In this document: piece by piece, positions 25,744 through 33,853 of the stretch | How positions within the stretch are numbered: the first letter of the stretch is position 1 | How the letters are laid out: the number at the start of each line of letters is the position of its first letter | Assembly (NCBI GenBank): GCA_025055575.1 | Contig: JANWWP010000018.1 | Location: 1-38,082, forward strand | Source of the DNA: Flavobacteriales bacterium | GTDB lineage: Bacteria > Bacteroidota > Bacteroidia > CAIKAF01 | Direction: 5' to 3' | DNA: 38,082 nt | Position numbers and translations under genes: made by a program | The notes under the pieces: model-generated | Seen by the model: only the letters and a program-made list of their open reading frames with translations | What the model was told of the DNA's origin: nothing | Databases searched by the model: none

Positions 25744-28515
25744 TTATACCTGGGCTTCATCCGCAGCGCTGAAAGCCTGATTCAGAATGGCTTCCTGCTC
25801 CAAGGCAGAGCGTTCGGGACTGCCTGTGGCCGGGCTGGCGCTCATGGGACGGCTGATGCTGCGTAAGTTCAGACCACGTAAGGCGGGTGCCTGAAACTGT
25901 TCATTTACAAAGCACCTGGCGCCCATGTTATGAGGCTCTTCCTGCACCCACAGCCAGTCCGTGACCCCTGGAAAAGCATCGCGAATATCCACCACCTGCT
26001 GAAGCGGAAAGGGATACAACTGCTCCAGGCGCACAATGGCGGTGTTCCAGGCGGATCTTTTTTCCCTTTCTTCCAGCAACTCATAATAAATTTTTCCAGT
26101 GCATAGGATCACGCGCTGTACATCCGCTGGTTTGACAAAATCGTCCCCAATCACTTCCATGAACCGGCCTTCCGCAAATTCCTCCGGAGAAGAGACACAT
26201 TTTGGATGCCGAAGCAGAGACTTCGGCGTAAATATGATCAAGGGTTTGCGGAAAGGCCGATGGATTTGCCGTCTTAAAACATGAAACAAATTCGCCGGGG
26301 TGGTGGCATTCACCACTTGCATATTCAGCTCTGCACACAAAAGGAGAAAGCGCTCCATGCGGGCGCTGCTGTGTTCGGCACCCATCCCTTCGTACCCATG
26401 CGGCAGAAGAAGGACAAGCCCGTTTTGGCTTTGCCATTTGTCTTCCGCAGCCGACAGGTATTGATCGATGACGATTTGAGCGCCGTTGGAGAAGTCGCCA
26501 AATTGGGCTTCCCACAGCACCAGGCAATCCGGAGCGCCCAAAGCGTAACCATATTCAAAGCCCATGGCCGCATATTCGCTTAAATGAGAGTTATAAATGA
26601 AAAACTTCCCTCGGGATCCAGGCAGGTTTTGCAGGGGGCAGAATTCCGCTTCAGAGTCTTCCGTTTTGACGATGGCGTGCCGATGGGAGAAGGTGCCGCG
26701 CACGGTGTCCTGACCGGCGAGGCGTACATGAAAGCCTTCGTCCAGAAGGGTGGCATAGGCCAGCAGTTCGCCCATGGCCCAATCCGCACGGCCTTCCTGC
26801 CAGTTTTTGATACGGTCTTCAAAGATGCGCTTGGTCTTTCGGATGAAATTCTTATCTTGGGGCAATGTGTTAATGGCGACGGCAAGCGCATTGAGGCGTT
26901 CTTTAGGGAAACTTGTGTAGGGCGATTCTTCAAAATCGGTTTCATCGGCCACGCGGTACTTGGACCAAATTTCACTGAGAAAAGGCTTCAAGCGGGTTTT
27001 TGTAACCGTTTTGGCCCGTTCATAGTCGGCTTCCAGGCTTTCACTGATATTTTTCTCCATAGCCTCGCCTTGGCCTTTTTCTATCCAGCCCTCGGCAGAT
27101 AATTTTTCTAAATACAAAGCCCTGGGATCAGGATGGCTGTCTATGATTTTGTATAAAATGGGCTGGGTAAACCGGGGTTCGTCGCCTTCGTTATGACCGT
27201 ATTTGCGATAACATAGTAAATCAATAAAGACGTCTTTATTAAACTTTTGACGAAACTCCATGGCCAGCTCCACCGCATGGACTACGGCTTCAGGATCATC
27301 GCCATTAACATGGAATACCGGGGACAAGGTCACCTTTCCGACGTCCGTGCAGTAGATGGAGGACCGGGCTTCGGTATAATTGGTGGTGAAGCCCACCTGG
27401 TTATTGATAACGATGTGGATGGTGCCCCCACAGCGATAGGCATCCAAATGCTGCATCTGGATGAGCTCATACACAACGCCTTGACCGGCAATGGCGGCGT
27501 CCCCATGGATAAGGATGGGACAAATGGCCTCGAGTTGGCCTCCGAACTTATGGTCGTTCATAGCTCTAGCCAAGCCGGCCACCAGAGGACCCACAGATTC
27601 CAGGTGGGAAGGGTTGGGCAGCAGATGCATTTCCACACTGTTGCCCGCATACTCCACCACGGCGTTGTGGCCCAGGTGGTATTTGACGTCCCCATCGTAC
27701 CGACTGTCCTCGTAATCACGGCCTTCAAACTCCACGAAGATGTCGTGGGCCGGCTTGCCCATGATGTTATGCAACACATTGAGCCTTCCGCGGTGGGCCA
27801 TTCCCATGAAAAAGGCTTTCACCCCAAGTTCGGCACCTTTAGCCACCAAGGCTTTCAGGGCAGGTATCAGAGACTCGCCGCCCTCCAGCGAAAAGCGTTT
27901 CTGCCCTACAAATTTTTTACCCAGAAACTTTTCGAATACAACAGCCCGGGTTAATTGCTCCAAAATTTCCAGCTTTTTTTCGCGGCTGAAGCCCCATTCT
28001 CCTTTCAGAGGATCTATTCGGGACTTGATAAAATCCATCTGCTCCGGACTGCGCATGTACATGAACTCATAACCTACGCTTTTGCAGTAGATCTTTTCCA
28101 GAGCGTCCACTATTTCCCTCAACGGTGCGGTTCCAAGCCCCAATTCCATACCTGCCTGGAAGGGGCGATCCAAGTCCTCTGGGCTGAGGCCAAAGTATTC
28201 AATATGAAGCGGAGGACCCCACTTTCGCCGCGTGCGAACTGGATTGGTTTTCGTGAAGAGATGGCCACGGCTCCGGTAAGCCTGGATGAGATTGATGACT
28301 TTAAACTCATCCGGATAGGAAAGGGCCTGGGAAGCCGGCTGAACTTGCCCGTTGTTTTCTTCCGGCAACAACGGGTAGTGCTTGCGTGCAAATTCAATAC
28401 CTTCAAAAAATTTCCGCCAATCCGTTTCCACGCTGGCATTGTCAGCCAAGTACTGCTGATACAAGGCATCCAACGCAGAGGGGTCGGCGTTGCCTACATA
28501 GGTGAATTTGTCCAT
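25744..28515 (-). CDS. odhA: 2-oxoglutarate dehydrogenase E1 component
   Basis: Thiamine-diphosphate enzyme that decarboxylates 2-oxoglutarate and reductively succinylates the E2 lipoyl group in the TCA cycle. Length (923 aa) is typical. Recognisable parts are the N-terminal E2-binding segment (YVGNADPSALDALYQQYL), GMAHRGRLNVLHNIMGKP, the ThDP-binding HGDAAIAGQGVVYE, the YRKYGHNEGDEPRFTQP block, and the transketolase-like C-terminal half with EYAAMGFEYGYALG and LLPHGYEGMGAEHSSAR. The ATG is clear. It is the first gene of the odhA-odhB-DCC unit, with a TAnnTTTG box 16 bases upstream. Confidence 0.98.
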   Translation of the reverse strand: MDKFTYVGNADPSALDALYQQYLADNASVETDWRKFFEGIEFARKHYPLLPEENNGQVQPASQALSYPDEFKVINLIQAYRSRGHLFTKTNPVRTRRKWGPPLHIEYFGLSPEDLDRPFQAGMELGLGTAPLREIVDALEKIYCKSVGYEFMYMRSPEQMDFIKSRIDPLKGEWGFSREKKLEILEQLTRAVVFEKFLGKKFVGQKRFSLEGGESLIPALKALVAKGAELGVKAFFMGMAHRGRLNVLHNIMGKPAHDIFVEFEGRDYEDSRYDGDVKYHLGHNAVVEYAGNSVEMHLLPNPSHLESVGPLVAGLARAMNDHKFGGQLEAICPILIHGDAAIAGQGVVYELIQMQHLDAYRCGGTIHIVINNQVGFTTNYTEARSSIYCTDVGKVTLSPVFHVNGDDPEAVVHAVELAMEFRQKFNKDVFIDLLCYRKYGHNEGDEPRFTQPILYKIIDSHPDPRALYLEKLSAEGWIEKGQGEAMEKNISESLEADYERAKTVTKTRLKPFLSEIWSKYRVADETDFEESPYTSFPKERLNALAVAINTLPQDKNFIRKTKRIFEDRIKNWQEGRADWAMGELLAYATLLDEGFHVRLAGQDTVRGTFSHRHAIVKTEDSEAEFCPLQNLPGSRGKFFIYNSHLSEYAAMGFEYGYALGAPDCLVLWEAQFGDFSNGAQIVIDQYLSAAEDKWQSQNGLVLLLPHGYEGMGAEHSSARMERFLLLCAELNMQVVNATTPANLFHVLRRQIHRPFRKPLIIFTPKSLLRHPKCVSSPEEFAEGRFMEVIGDDFVKPADVQRVILCTGKIYYELLEEREKRSAWNTAIVRLEQLYPFPLQQVVDIRDAFPGVTDWLWVQEEPHNMGARCFVNEQFQAPALRGLNLRSISRPMSASPATGSPERSALEQEAILNQAFSAADEAQV

Positions 28516-28531
28516 GAAACCTATAAAGCTA

Positions 28532-28539
28532 CAAAATTA
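28532..28539 (-). promoter_or_regulatory. -7 promoter element for odhA-odhB
   Basis: TAATTTTG on the minus strand, 16 bases before the odhA ATG. The rest of the 28516-28782 spacer holds no gene I can support. Confidence 0.45.
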
Positions 28540-28782
28540 AGGATTTTGCAAAGGAGGTCTGATCAAGCTTCAGGAAGGGCTTTCTGAATCTTGTTTTCTG
28601 AATTCTATTCATTGCACTTATTCTTCTTTTTGAAGGAACCTTTTGAAACCCCATTTTTTTAAAAATGTTTCGGGGGATGCATGCCACAAAAACTTTCAAC
28701 TGTGGGAGGGCCTCCCCGCTGCTTTTTGAGGCCTCTCAGGAAAATAAATCCGTCCAAGCATCCGGACTCAAAACCTGGGGAT

Positions 28783-29472
28783 TTACACTCTGGCGGGGCC
28801 GTCGCTTTCAATGCTGCCATCCCGAAGCCGGATGACGCGCAAGGCGCGGGCTGCCACATCTTCTTCATGGGTGACGATGACAATCGTATTACCGGCTTTA
28901 TGCAGTTCGCCAAAAAGGTGCAGAATTTCCTCAGAGGTAACGCTGTCCAGATTTCCGGTGGGCTCATCAGCCAACAGGAGCGCCGGTTGATTGATCAGAG
29001 CACGGGCAATGGCGACCCTTTGGCGCTGCCCTCCGGAAAGTTCGTTGGGCCGGTGTTTCATGCGGTCGGCCAAGCCCACCCGTTCCAATGTATCAGCGGC
29101 CCTTTGAAGCCTTATCCGCTGGCTTACGCCGGCGTACACCAAGGGCAGCGCCACATTTTCCAAGGCATTGTAGCGGGGTAAAAGGTTAAATGTTTGAAAA
29201 ACAAAACCAATTTCTTGATTGCGAATACGTGCCAACTCTTTTTCCCTCAGAGTACTTACGTCCCTGCCATTCAGGTAATAATGGCCGGAAGTAGGGGAAT
29301 CCAAGCACCCCAAAATGTTCATCAAAGTGGACTTCCCGGATCCGCTGGGCCCCATCAGGGCCACATATTCCCCCTTTTTCACCTGAAATGTCACATTTTT
29401 AAGAACTTCTAGTGTGAGACGCCCCATCCGAAAGCTTTTGCACAGGTTTTCGGTTCGAATGACGGGGATCAT
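28783..29472 (-). CDS. ABC transporter ATP-binding protein, LolD/MacB type
   Basis: A 229-residue ATPase. Walker A is GPSGSGKST (~41-49), the signature [15 protein letters not shown], Walker [14 protein letters not shown], and the H-loop [11 protein letters not shown]. The TGNLDS form and compact size place it in the LolD/MacB/FtsE group, which works with permeases in lipoprotein release, efflux or division. No permease gene is next to it, so the partner must be elsewhere. Its ATG overlaps the methyltransferase stop by four bases. The exact subfamily role is undecided. Confidence 0.92.
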   Translation of the reverse strand: MIPVIRTENLCKSFRMGRLTLEVLKNVTFQVKKGEYVALMGPSGSGKSTLMNILGCLDSPTSGHYYLNGRDVSTLREKELARIRNQEIGFVFQTFNLLPRYNALENVALPLVYAGVSQRIRLQRAADTLERVGLADRMKHRPNELSGGQRQRVAIARALINQPALLLADEPTGNLDSVTSEEILHLFGELHKAGNTIVIVTHEEDVAARALRVIRLRDGSIESDGPARV

Positions 29473-30242
29473 ATGCGTACATTCCAGGTTTCCTGAGCCG
29501 GATAATTACGGCAAAAACTTAAACCCAGGTTAAATAGGTCCAGATGAAGCCGGAGAAAGGCATTCTGCTGTATTTGCCTCCAGGCGGCCAACATTTCCGA
29601 TGACCAGCGGATATCATCCACAGCCAGGGCAAAGGGTGGGCGGCTGTTGGCAATGATGTAATCAATATTTTTTATCGTGGAAAGATAGGTGTGGTCTCCG
29701 TCTATCAAGGCAAAGTCCACACCTCCGAAGGTTTGCATAGCTTTGGGAAGCATTTCCTCAAAAGTACCATTCCATACTTCTACATGTGCGAGGCCTAACC
29801 GGTGGAATGTGTCCTGAGCCAAGGAGGCTAAGCCGGCATGGCCTTCCACCGTGATGATTCGGCTCTCAGGATTGGCCAATGCGAGATACAACGTGCTGAG
29901 GCCTAAGGAGGTGCCTAATTCCAAAATGCGCCCAGGCTTTAACGTCCGAACAGTTTGAAATAAAATACGGCCTTTGGCCGGTGTGATGCTGCTGCGTCGG
30001 GCCACATCTCGGACGGTGCGGGGAGGCTTTATGGCGCGGGGCCCGGCCCCCCAATCCATGCCTTCGGGTAAAGGAGATGTATTTACTAAATACCCCTGAA
30101 AAGTGGTCCGGATAAGGTTGTTTTCTTTATCCGGAAGCGGCAAGGGCCAATTTTCACATACAAGTTTGTAAATCTGAGGGTCCTGAATTTTGGGATGCCG
30201 GACGGAACGGGAGTGCCATCTCAAATATTCCCACAACAGCAT
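29469..30242 (-). CDS. Class I SAM-dependent methyltransferase
   Basis: A 257-residue protein with the Rossmann SAM-binding motif [18 protein letters not shown] and an acidic end of strand 2 (IITVEGHAG). Later comes [20 protein letters not shown], resembling the metal-dependent O-methyltransferase and methyltransferase-24 families. The substrate is unknown. The N-terminal ~90 residues ([19 protein letters not shown]) are basic and aromatic without a clear domain. It overlaps the LolD-type ATPase by four bases, so the two are coupled. A TAnnTTTG box lies eight bases upstream of the ATG. Confidence 0.85.
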   Translation of the reverse strand: MLLWEYLRWHSRSVRHPKIQDPQIYKLVCENWPLPLPDKENNLIRTTFQGYLVNTSPLPEGMDWGAGPRAIKPPRTVRDVARRSSITPAKGRILFQTVRTLKPGRILELGTSLGLSTLYLALANPESRIITVEGHAGLASLAQDTFHRLGLAHVEVWNGTFEEMLPKAMQTFGGVDFALIDGDHTYLSTIKNIDYIIANSRPPFALAVDDIRWSSEMLAAWRQIQQNAFLRLHLDLFNLGLSFCRNYPAQETWNVRI

Positions 30243-30250
30243 TACGGCCG

Positions 30251-30258
30251 CAAAAGTA
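30251..30258 (-). promoter_or_regulatory. -7 promoter element for the methyltransferase-ABC pair
   Basis: TACTTTTG on the minus strand, ending eight bases before the ATG at 30242. The transcript would be nearly leaderless. Confidence 0.45.
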
Positions 30259-30386
30259 AAGAGCCCTTAAAAGATCCGGCGCATGTTTTCAAGACTTTTA
30301 TTAAACAGAGCTAAATAAAAATTTTCAGGAAAAAGGATCCATGGGGCGGCCCATCTCCTGCTGGCTAAATCTTCAATTTTAAAGCA

Positions 30387-31088
30387 TTAAGCCAGTTCGC
30401 GGAGCAATCCTTTATCCATGGCATAGCTCACAAGCTCTGCGGCATTCTTACAGGACAACTTTCTTAGGATATTTTTTCTATGTGTGTAAATGGTATGCAC
30501 CGAGAGGAAAAGGTCCTCTGCAATTTCCTTGGCGGACTTGCCGCGCACCACCAGGCGCAGTATTTCCAGTTCACGAATGCTCAGCGGTTGACTGCTCAGA
30601 CCCGGGGGCACGGAATCCGGTGCAGCGCCTCCGGCCACGTTGTGGTCGTAGGTGTAGGCCACAAGCGCGTCCACAATACGTGCCGAGAAGTATTTTTCCT
30701 TGTTTGCAAGCCTGATAACGCAGGACTTTATTTCCTCCACCGGGCTGTCCGTAGTCAGCATCCCCGAAATATCGAAACGGTGAACCCTATAAATAAAATC
30801 TGGCTTGGGTTCTGCCATTACGAGGGTGGGAACGCACCTAAAAATCGTTCGGTTATGCTGCAGATGGGCTTCGGAAAAGAAATCCTCTTTGCGGCCATCC
30901 ACAATGAGTACCCACTGTCCATGCTCTTCAGGAAACAAACTTTCAAACCAACTCTTTAATTCTGAACTGTCGCTGATAACGGATCCCATTACAATAGAAT
31001 CCGACCCTTTGGAAAGATTTTCCCAACCCAGAATTTCCAAAGGGCTAAATCCGGCCACAGCCATGTGCACCAAAGAAAGGTTTTTCAT
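30387..31088 (-). CDS. LuxR/NarL-type regulator with degenerate receiver domain
   Basis: A 233-residue DNA-binding protein. The C-terminal ~62 residues are a LuxR helix-turn-helix (LSIRELEILRLVVRGKSAKEIAEDL then SVHTIYTHRKNILRKL). The N-terminal ~140 residues have the length and ending of a response-regulator receiver (SPVEEIKSCVIRLANKEKYFS). But the N-terminal acidic pair is absent, the phospho-acceptor site is not obvious (IVDGRKED), and the switch Lys is Thr (GMLTTDS). It may act without phosphorylation. The start is ATG 31088, overlapping the glyA stop as TGATG; a GTG just before it (31091) is possible. No histidine kinase is nearby. Confidence 0.85.
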   Translation of the reverse strand: MKNLSLVHMAVAGFSPLEILGWENLSKGSDSIVMGSVISDSSELKSWFESLFPEEHGQWVLIVDGRKEDFFSEAHLQHNRTIFRCVPTLVMAEPKPDFIYRVHRFDISGMLTTDSPVEEIKSCVIRLANKEKYFSARIVDALVAYTYDHNVAGGAAPDSVPPGLSSQPLSIRELEILRLVVRGKSAKEIAEDLFLSVHTIYTHRKNILRKLSCKNAAELVSYAMDKGLLRELA

Positions 31089-32368
31089 CACGATTCGTAC
31101 TGAAATAACGGGTAAGGCTCCATAGTGTTGGCCACCTCCTGCGCGAGTTTTTTAAGAAAAGCATCGTCATGGCGACGCATTAGTGCTTCATCGATCCATG
31201 TGGCCAGCCTGTCCATGTCGTCTTCATTCAGGCCCCGGGTGGTGATGGCGGGTGTGCCGATTCGAATGCCGGAGGTCACAAAAGGCGATTTATCGTCAAA
31301 TGGCACCATGTTTTTATTCACGGTGATATGGACGCGGCCCAAAACCTGCTCAGCCTCCATACCGGTGAGGCCCTTGTTGCGAAGATCTATGAGCAGAAGA
31401 TGGTTATCCGTGCCCCCGCTGGCCAGTTCATAACCTTTTTCTGTAAGATTTTTGGCAAGACGCCGCGCGTTGTGCTGAACGCGCTGCACATAGGCTGAGA
31501 AAGAGGCGTCTAAGGCTTCGTAAAAAGCCACGGCTTTGGCAGCGATGACATGTTCCAAAGGCCCGCCTTGGGTGCCGGGAAAAACAGCGGCATCCAACAG
31601 CGCTGACATCATCTTTAACTCACCTTTTGGAGTTTTTTCGCCAAAGGGATTCGGGAAATCGGCCCCCATCAGAATGGCCCCCCCCCTTGGCCCGCGCAGT
31701 GTTTTATGCGTTGTGGTGGTGATAATGTGGCAATGCGGAAGGGGATTATTCAAAATACCCTTTGCAATGAGACCGGCCGGGTGGGAAATATCCGCCAGCA
31801 AAAGTGCCCCGACGGCATCGGCAATGCGCCGCAACCGGGCATAGTCCCAATCCCGCGGGTACGCCGAAGCGCCGCAGATGATGAGACGGGGCTTTTCCTT
31901 TTCGGCCACTTCTTCCACTGTGTCGTAGTTGATCCACCCCGTGTCTTTTTCCACCCCATAAAACACAGGCCTGTAGAGCTTGCCTGAAAAATTGACCGGG
32001 GAACCATGAGTGAGATGTCCTCCATGGGCCAGGTTAAAACCTAAAATGGTATCGCCGGGTTTTAGACAGGCCAGCATCACGGCGGCGTTGGCCTGGGCGC
32101 CGCTGTGGGGCTGCACATTGACCCACGAAGCGCCAAATAAATTTTTAAGACGTTCGATGGCCAGATTTTCCACTTCGTCCACCACCTCGCAGCCGCCGTA
32201 ATAACGTTTGCCGGGCAACCCTTCCGCATATTTGTTGGTGAGCACGCTGCCCATGGCCCTCAGCACCTGGTCGCTCACATAATTTTCAGAAGCAATGAGT
32301 TCCACTCCCGCCACTTGCCTCTGGTGTTCGCGGGCTATCAGGTCAAATATTTGTGTATCGTTCAACAA
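31088..32368 (-). CDS. glyA: Serine hydroxymethyltransferase
   Basis: PLP enzyme interconverting serine and glycine with tetrahydrofolate, the main one-carbon source. The PLP Lys lies in [15 protein letters not shown]; other family blocks are [14 protein letters not shown] near the N-terminus, [11 protein letters not shown], and [11 protein letters not shown]. Length of 426 aa is typical. No ATG start exists: the frame opens after a TAA at 32374-32372, and the reading is GTT TTG TTG AAC GAT. So translation begins at TTG 32368 or 32365, giving the expected (M)[10 protein letters not shown] TAnnTTTG box is 16 bases upstream. Confidence 0.97.
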   Translation of the reverse strand: MLNDTQIFDLIAREHQRQVAGVELIASENYVSDQVLRAMGSVLTNKYAEGLPGKRYYGGCEVVDEVENLAIERLKNLFGASWVNVQPHSGAQANAAVMLACLKPGDTILGFNLAHGGHLTHGSPVNFSGKLYRPVFYGVEKDTGWINYDTVEEVAEKEKPRLIICGASAYPRDWDYARLRRIADAVGALLLADISHPAGLIAKGILNNPLPHCHIITTTTHKTLRGPRGGAILMGADFPNPFGEKTPKGELKMMSALLDAAVFPGTQGGPLEHVIAAKAVAFYEALDASFSAYVQRVQHNARRLAKNLTEKGYELASGGTDNHLLLIDLRNKGLTGMEAEQVLGRVHITVNKNMVPFDDKSPFVTSGIRIGTPAITTRGLNEDDMDRLATWIDEALMRRHDDAFLKKLAQEVANTMEPYPLFQYES

Positions 32369-32384
32369 AACTTAAAATGGGCCA

Positions 32385-32392
32385 CAAAATTA
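32385..32392 (-). promoter_or_regulatory. -7 promoter element for glyA-luxR
   Basis: TAATTTTG on the minus strand, 16 bases before the TTG start of glyA. Its position supports the TTG start. Confidence 0.45.
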
Positions 32393-32463
32393 ACGATGTC
32401 TTTCTTTGTTGGTTTTAAAAGCCCATGGCCTCTGGGGCATCCTAAACACGGCTTACCACCGTT

Positions 32464-33807
32464 TCATCGGCCTACATAGTTATGCGGCGTCCAGCTTTTC
32501 ATTTCGTCTTTGACTTGTGCCGAAAGCGGCAGGGTATCCACAAAATCATGCAGGGACTGAAGGGTGACGACCTTGCCCCGCGTATAATCCCTGAGCATCT
32601 CATAGGCGTTGAGAATGCCTTCCCGCCGCATTAGGGTCTGGATGGCTTCGGCCACGACTTCAGGATGTTTTTCCAGATCGTCATGTATGGTTTGAGAGTT
32701 CACGGAAAGCTTTTCCAAACCCCTCCGGATGCTCTGCAGCGCCACCCAGGCATGGGCAATGGGCACTCCCAGATTGCGCAGCACGGTGCTGTCCGTGAGG
32801 TCTCTTTGCCAGCGGGAAATGGGCAGCTTCAGGGCCATATGTTCCAGAAGCACGCGGGCCAGCCCTAAATTGCCTTCTGCGTTTTCAAAATCAATTGGAT
32901 TCACTTTATGTGGCATAGCCGAAGAACCTACTTCGCCTTCCACGACAGCCTGTGTGAAATAATCAATGGAAATATATAGCCATATGTCCTGGCAGAGATC
33001 CATCAGAATGGTGAGAATTCGTGTGAATCCCTGACACCAGGCGGCCAGCATGTCATAATGATCGATCTGCGTTGTAGGTTGGGACCTTTCCAGACCCAAA
33101 CTTTCAATAAATTCATTGGCGCGGCTGTGCCAGTCGATGTGAGGAAAAGCCGCATAATGGGCATTAAAATTTCCCGTGGCTCCCCCAAATTTTGCAGTAA
33201 AAGGTATTTGCTCCAGAAGTTGAAGTTGTTTTTTCAGACGGCCCGAAAAAACACGGATTTCCTTACCGAGGCGCGTGGGGGAGGCTGGCTGCCCGTGCGT
33301 GCGGGCGAGCATCACCACCTCATCCCATGTACGGGCCTTCGCCTCCAGCCTATTTTCCAGGTCCCATAAAGTGGGATATAAATACTTCTGACAAAATCTC
33401 TTAAGCGCCAGAGGTATAGCCACGTTGTTGATGTCCTGGGAGGTGAGTCCAAAGTGGACCCATTCTCTCAACTCCTCCAAGCCCAGCCCACTCAAATGGT
33501 CTTTCACCAGATACTCCACCGCCTTGACGTCATGGTTGGTGAGGAGCTCTACTTCCTTAACGCGGATGGCATCCTGAAGCAAAAAGTCTTGGAAACGCTG
33601 CTCGGGTTCGGGCAACTGGAACTGATATTTTTCCAAATCTTTACCTAAAGGAAGGCCGATGAGCCACTTCAGGTAAGCCCATTCTACAAAAACCCGGTAA
33701 CGGATCAGTGCGAATTCTGAAAAGAAATGTCCTACCTCCTCCGTACGGCTTCTGTAGCGCCCGTCCACAGGACTGATGGCCAGCAGAGGATGCGCAACGA
33801 TACTCAT
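32464..33807 (-). CDS. purB: Adenylosuccinate lyase
   Basis: Releases fumarate from SAICAR and from adenylosuccinate in purine synthesis. The fumarase/aspartase signature GSSAMPHKVNPIDFEN is present, as are the N-terminal ISPVDGRYRSRT, the HFGLTSQDINNVAIPL block and ARTHGQPASPTRLGKE. Length (447 aa) fits the E. coli-type PurB rather than the shorter Bacillus type. I prefer ATG 33807 (MSIVAHPL) over TTG 33816. The -7 box lies only six bases upstream, suggesting an almost leaderless mRNA. Divergent from the LptF-family gene. Confidence 0.97.
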   Translation of the reverse strand: MSIVAHPLLAISPVDGRYRSRTEEVGHFFSEFALIRYRVFVEWAYLKWLIGLPLGKDLEKYQFQLPEPEQRFQDFLLQDAIRVKEVELLTNHDVKAVEYLVKDHLSGLGLEELREWVHFGLTSQDINNVAIPLALKRFCQKYLYPTLWDLENRLEAKARTWDEVVMLARTHGQPASPTRLGKEIRVFSGRLKKQLQLLEQIPFTAKFGGATGNFNAHYAAFPHIDWHSRANEFIESLGLERSQPTTQIDHYDMLAAWCQGFTRILTILMDLCQDIWLYISIDYFTQAVVEGEVGSSAMPHKVNPIDFENAEGNLGLARVLLEHMALKLPISRWQRDLTDSTVLRNLGVPIAHAWVALQSIRRGLEKLSVNSQTIHDDLEKHPEVVAEAIQTLMRREGILNAYEMLRDYTRGKVVTLQSLHDFVDTLPLSAQVKDEMKSWTPHNYVGR

Positions 33808-33813
33808 AGCTGG

Positions 33814-33821
33814 CAAAGGTA
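33814..33821 (-). promoter_or_regulatory. -7 promoter element for purB
   Basis: TACCTTTG on the minus strand, ending six bases before the purB ATG. It lies inside the longer TTG reading, which argues for ATG 33807 as the start. Confidence 0.42.
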
Positions 33822-33832
33822 AGGGCCCTGCC

Positions 33833-33840
33833 TACTTTTG
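33833..33840 (+). promoter_or_regulatory. -7 promoter element for the lptF-glycosyltransferase operon
   Basis: TACTTTTG on the plus strand, 13 bases before ATG 33854. Only 11 bases separate it from the divergent purB box. Confidence 0.45.
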
Positions 33841-33853
33841 CAGGCGTGCCGGC

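Noticed and set aside
27247-27954. 235-aa plus-strand frame opposite odhA
   Set aside because: Shadow of the strongly conserved E1 gene; composition is unlike a real protein, with no recognisable motif.
28550-28558. AAGGAGGTC on the plus strand upstream of odhA
   Set aside because: No plus-strand gene follows; it is on the antisense side of the odhA promoter region.
28658-28675. AT-rich palindrome CATTTTTTTAAAAATG
   Set aside because: A simple A/T inverted repeat with no GC stem and no linked feature.
28704-28716. GGGAG/CTCCC hairpin in the spacer downstream of the LolD-type ATPase gene
   Set aside because: Five-base stem with a three-base loop and no adjacent T-run on the relevant strand.
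30330-30354. ATGGG/CCCAT hairpin followed by a T-run after the LuxR gene
   Set aside because: The T-run begins six bases after a short stem; too weak to call a terminator.
32413-32438. GCCC/GGGC hairpin plus TTTT downstream of purB
   Set aside because: Only four base pairs and a ten-base loop; could be chance.
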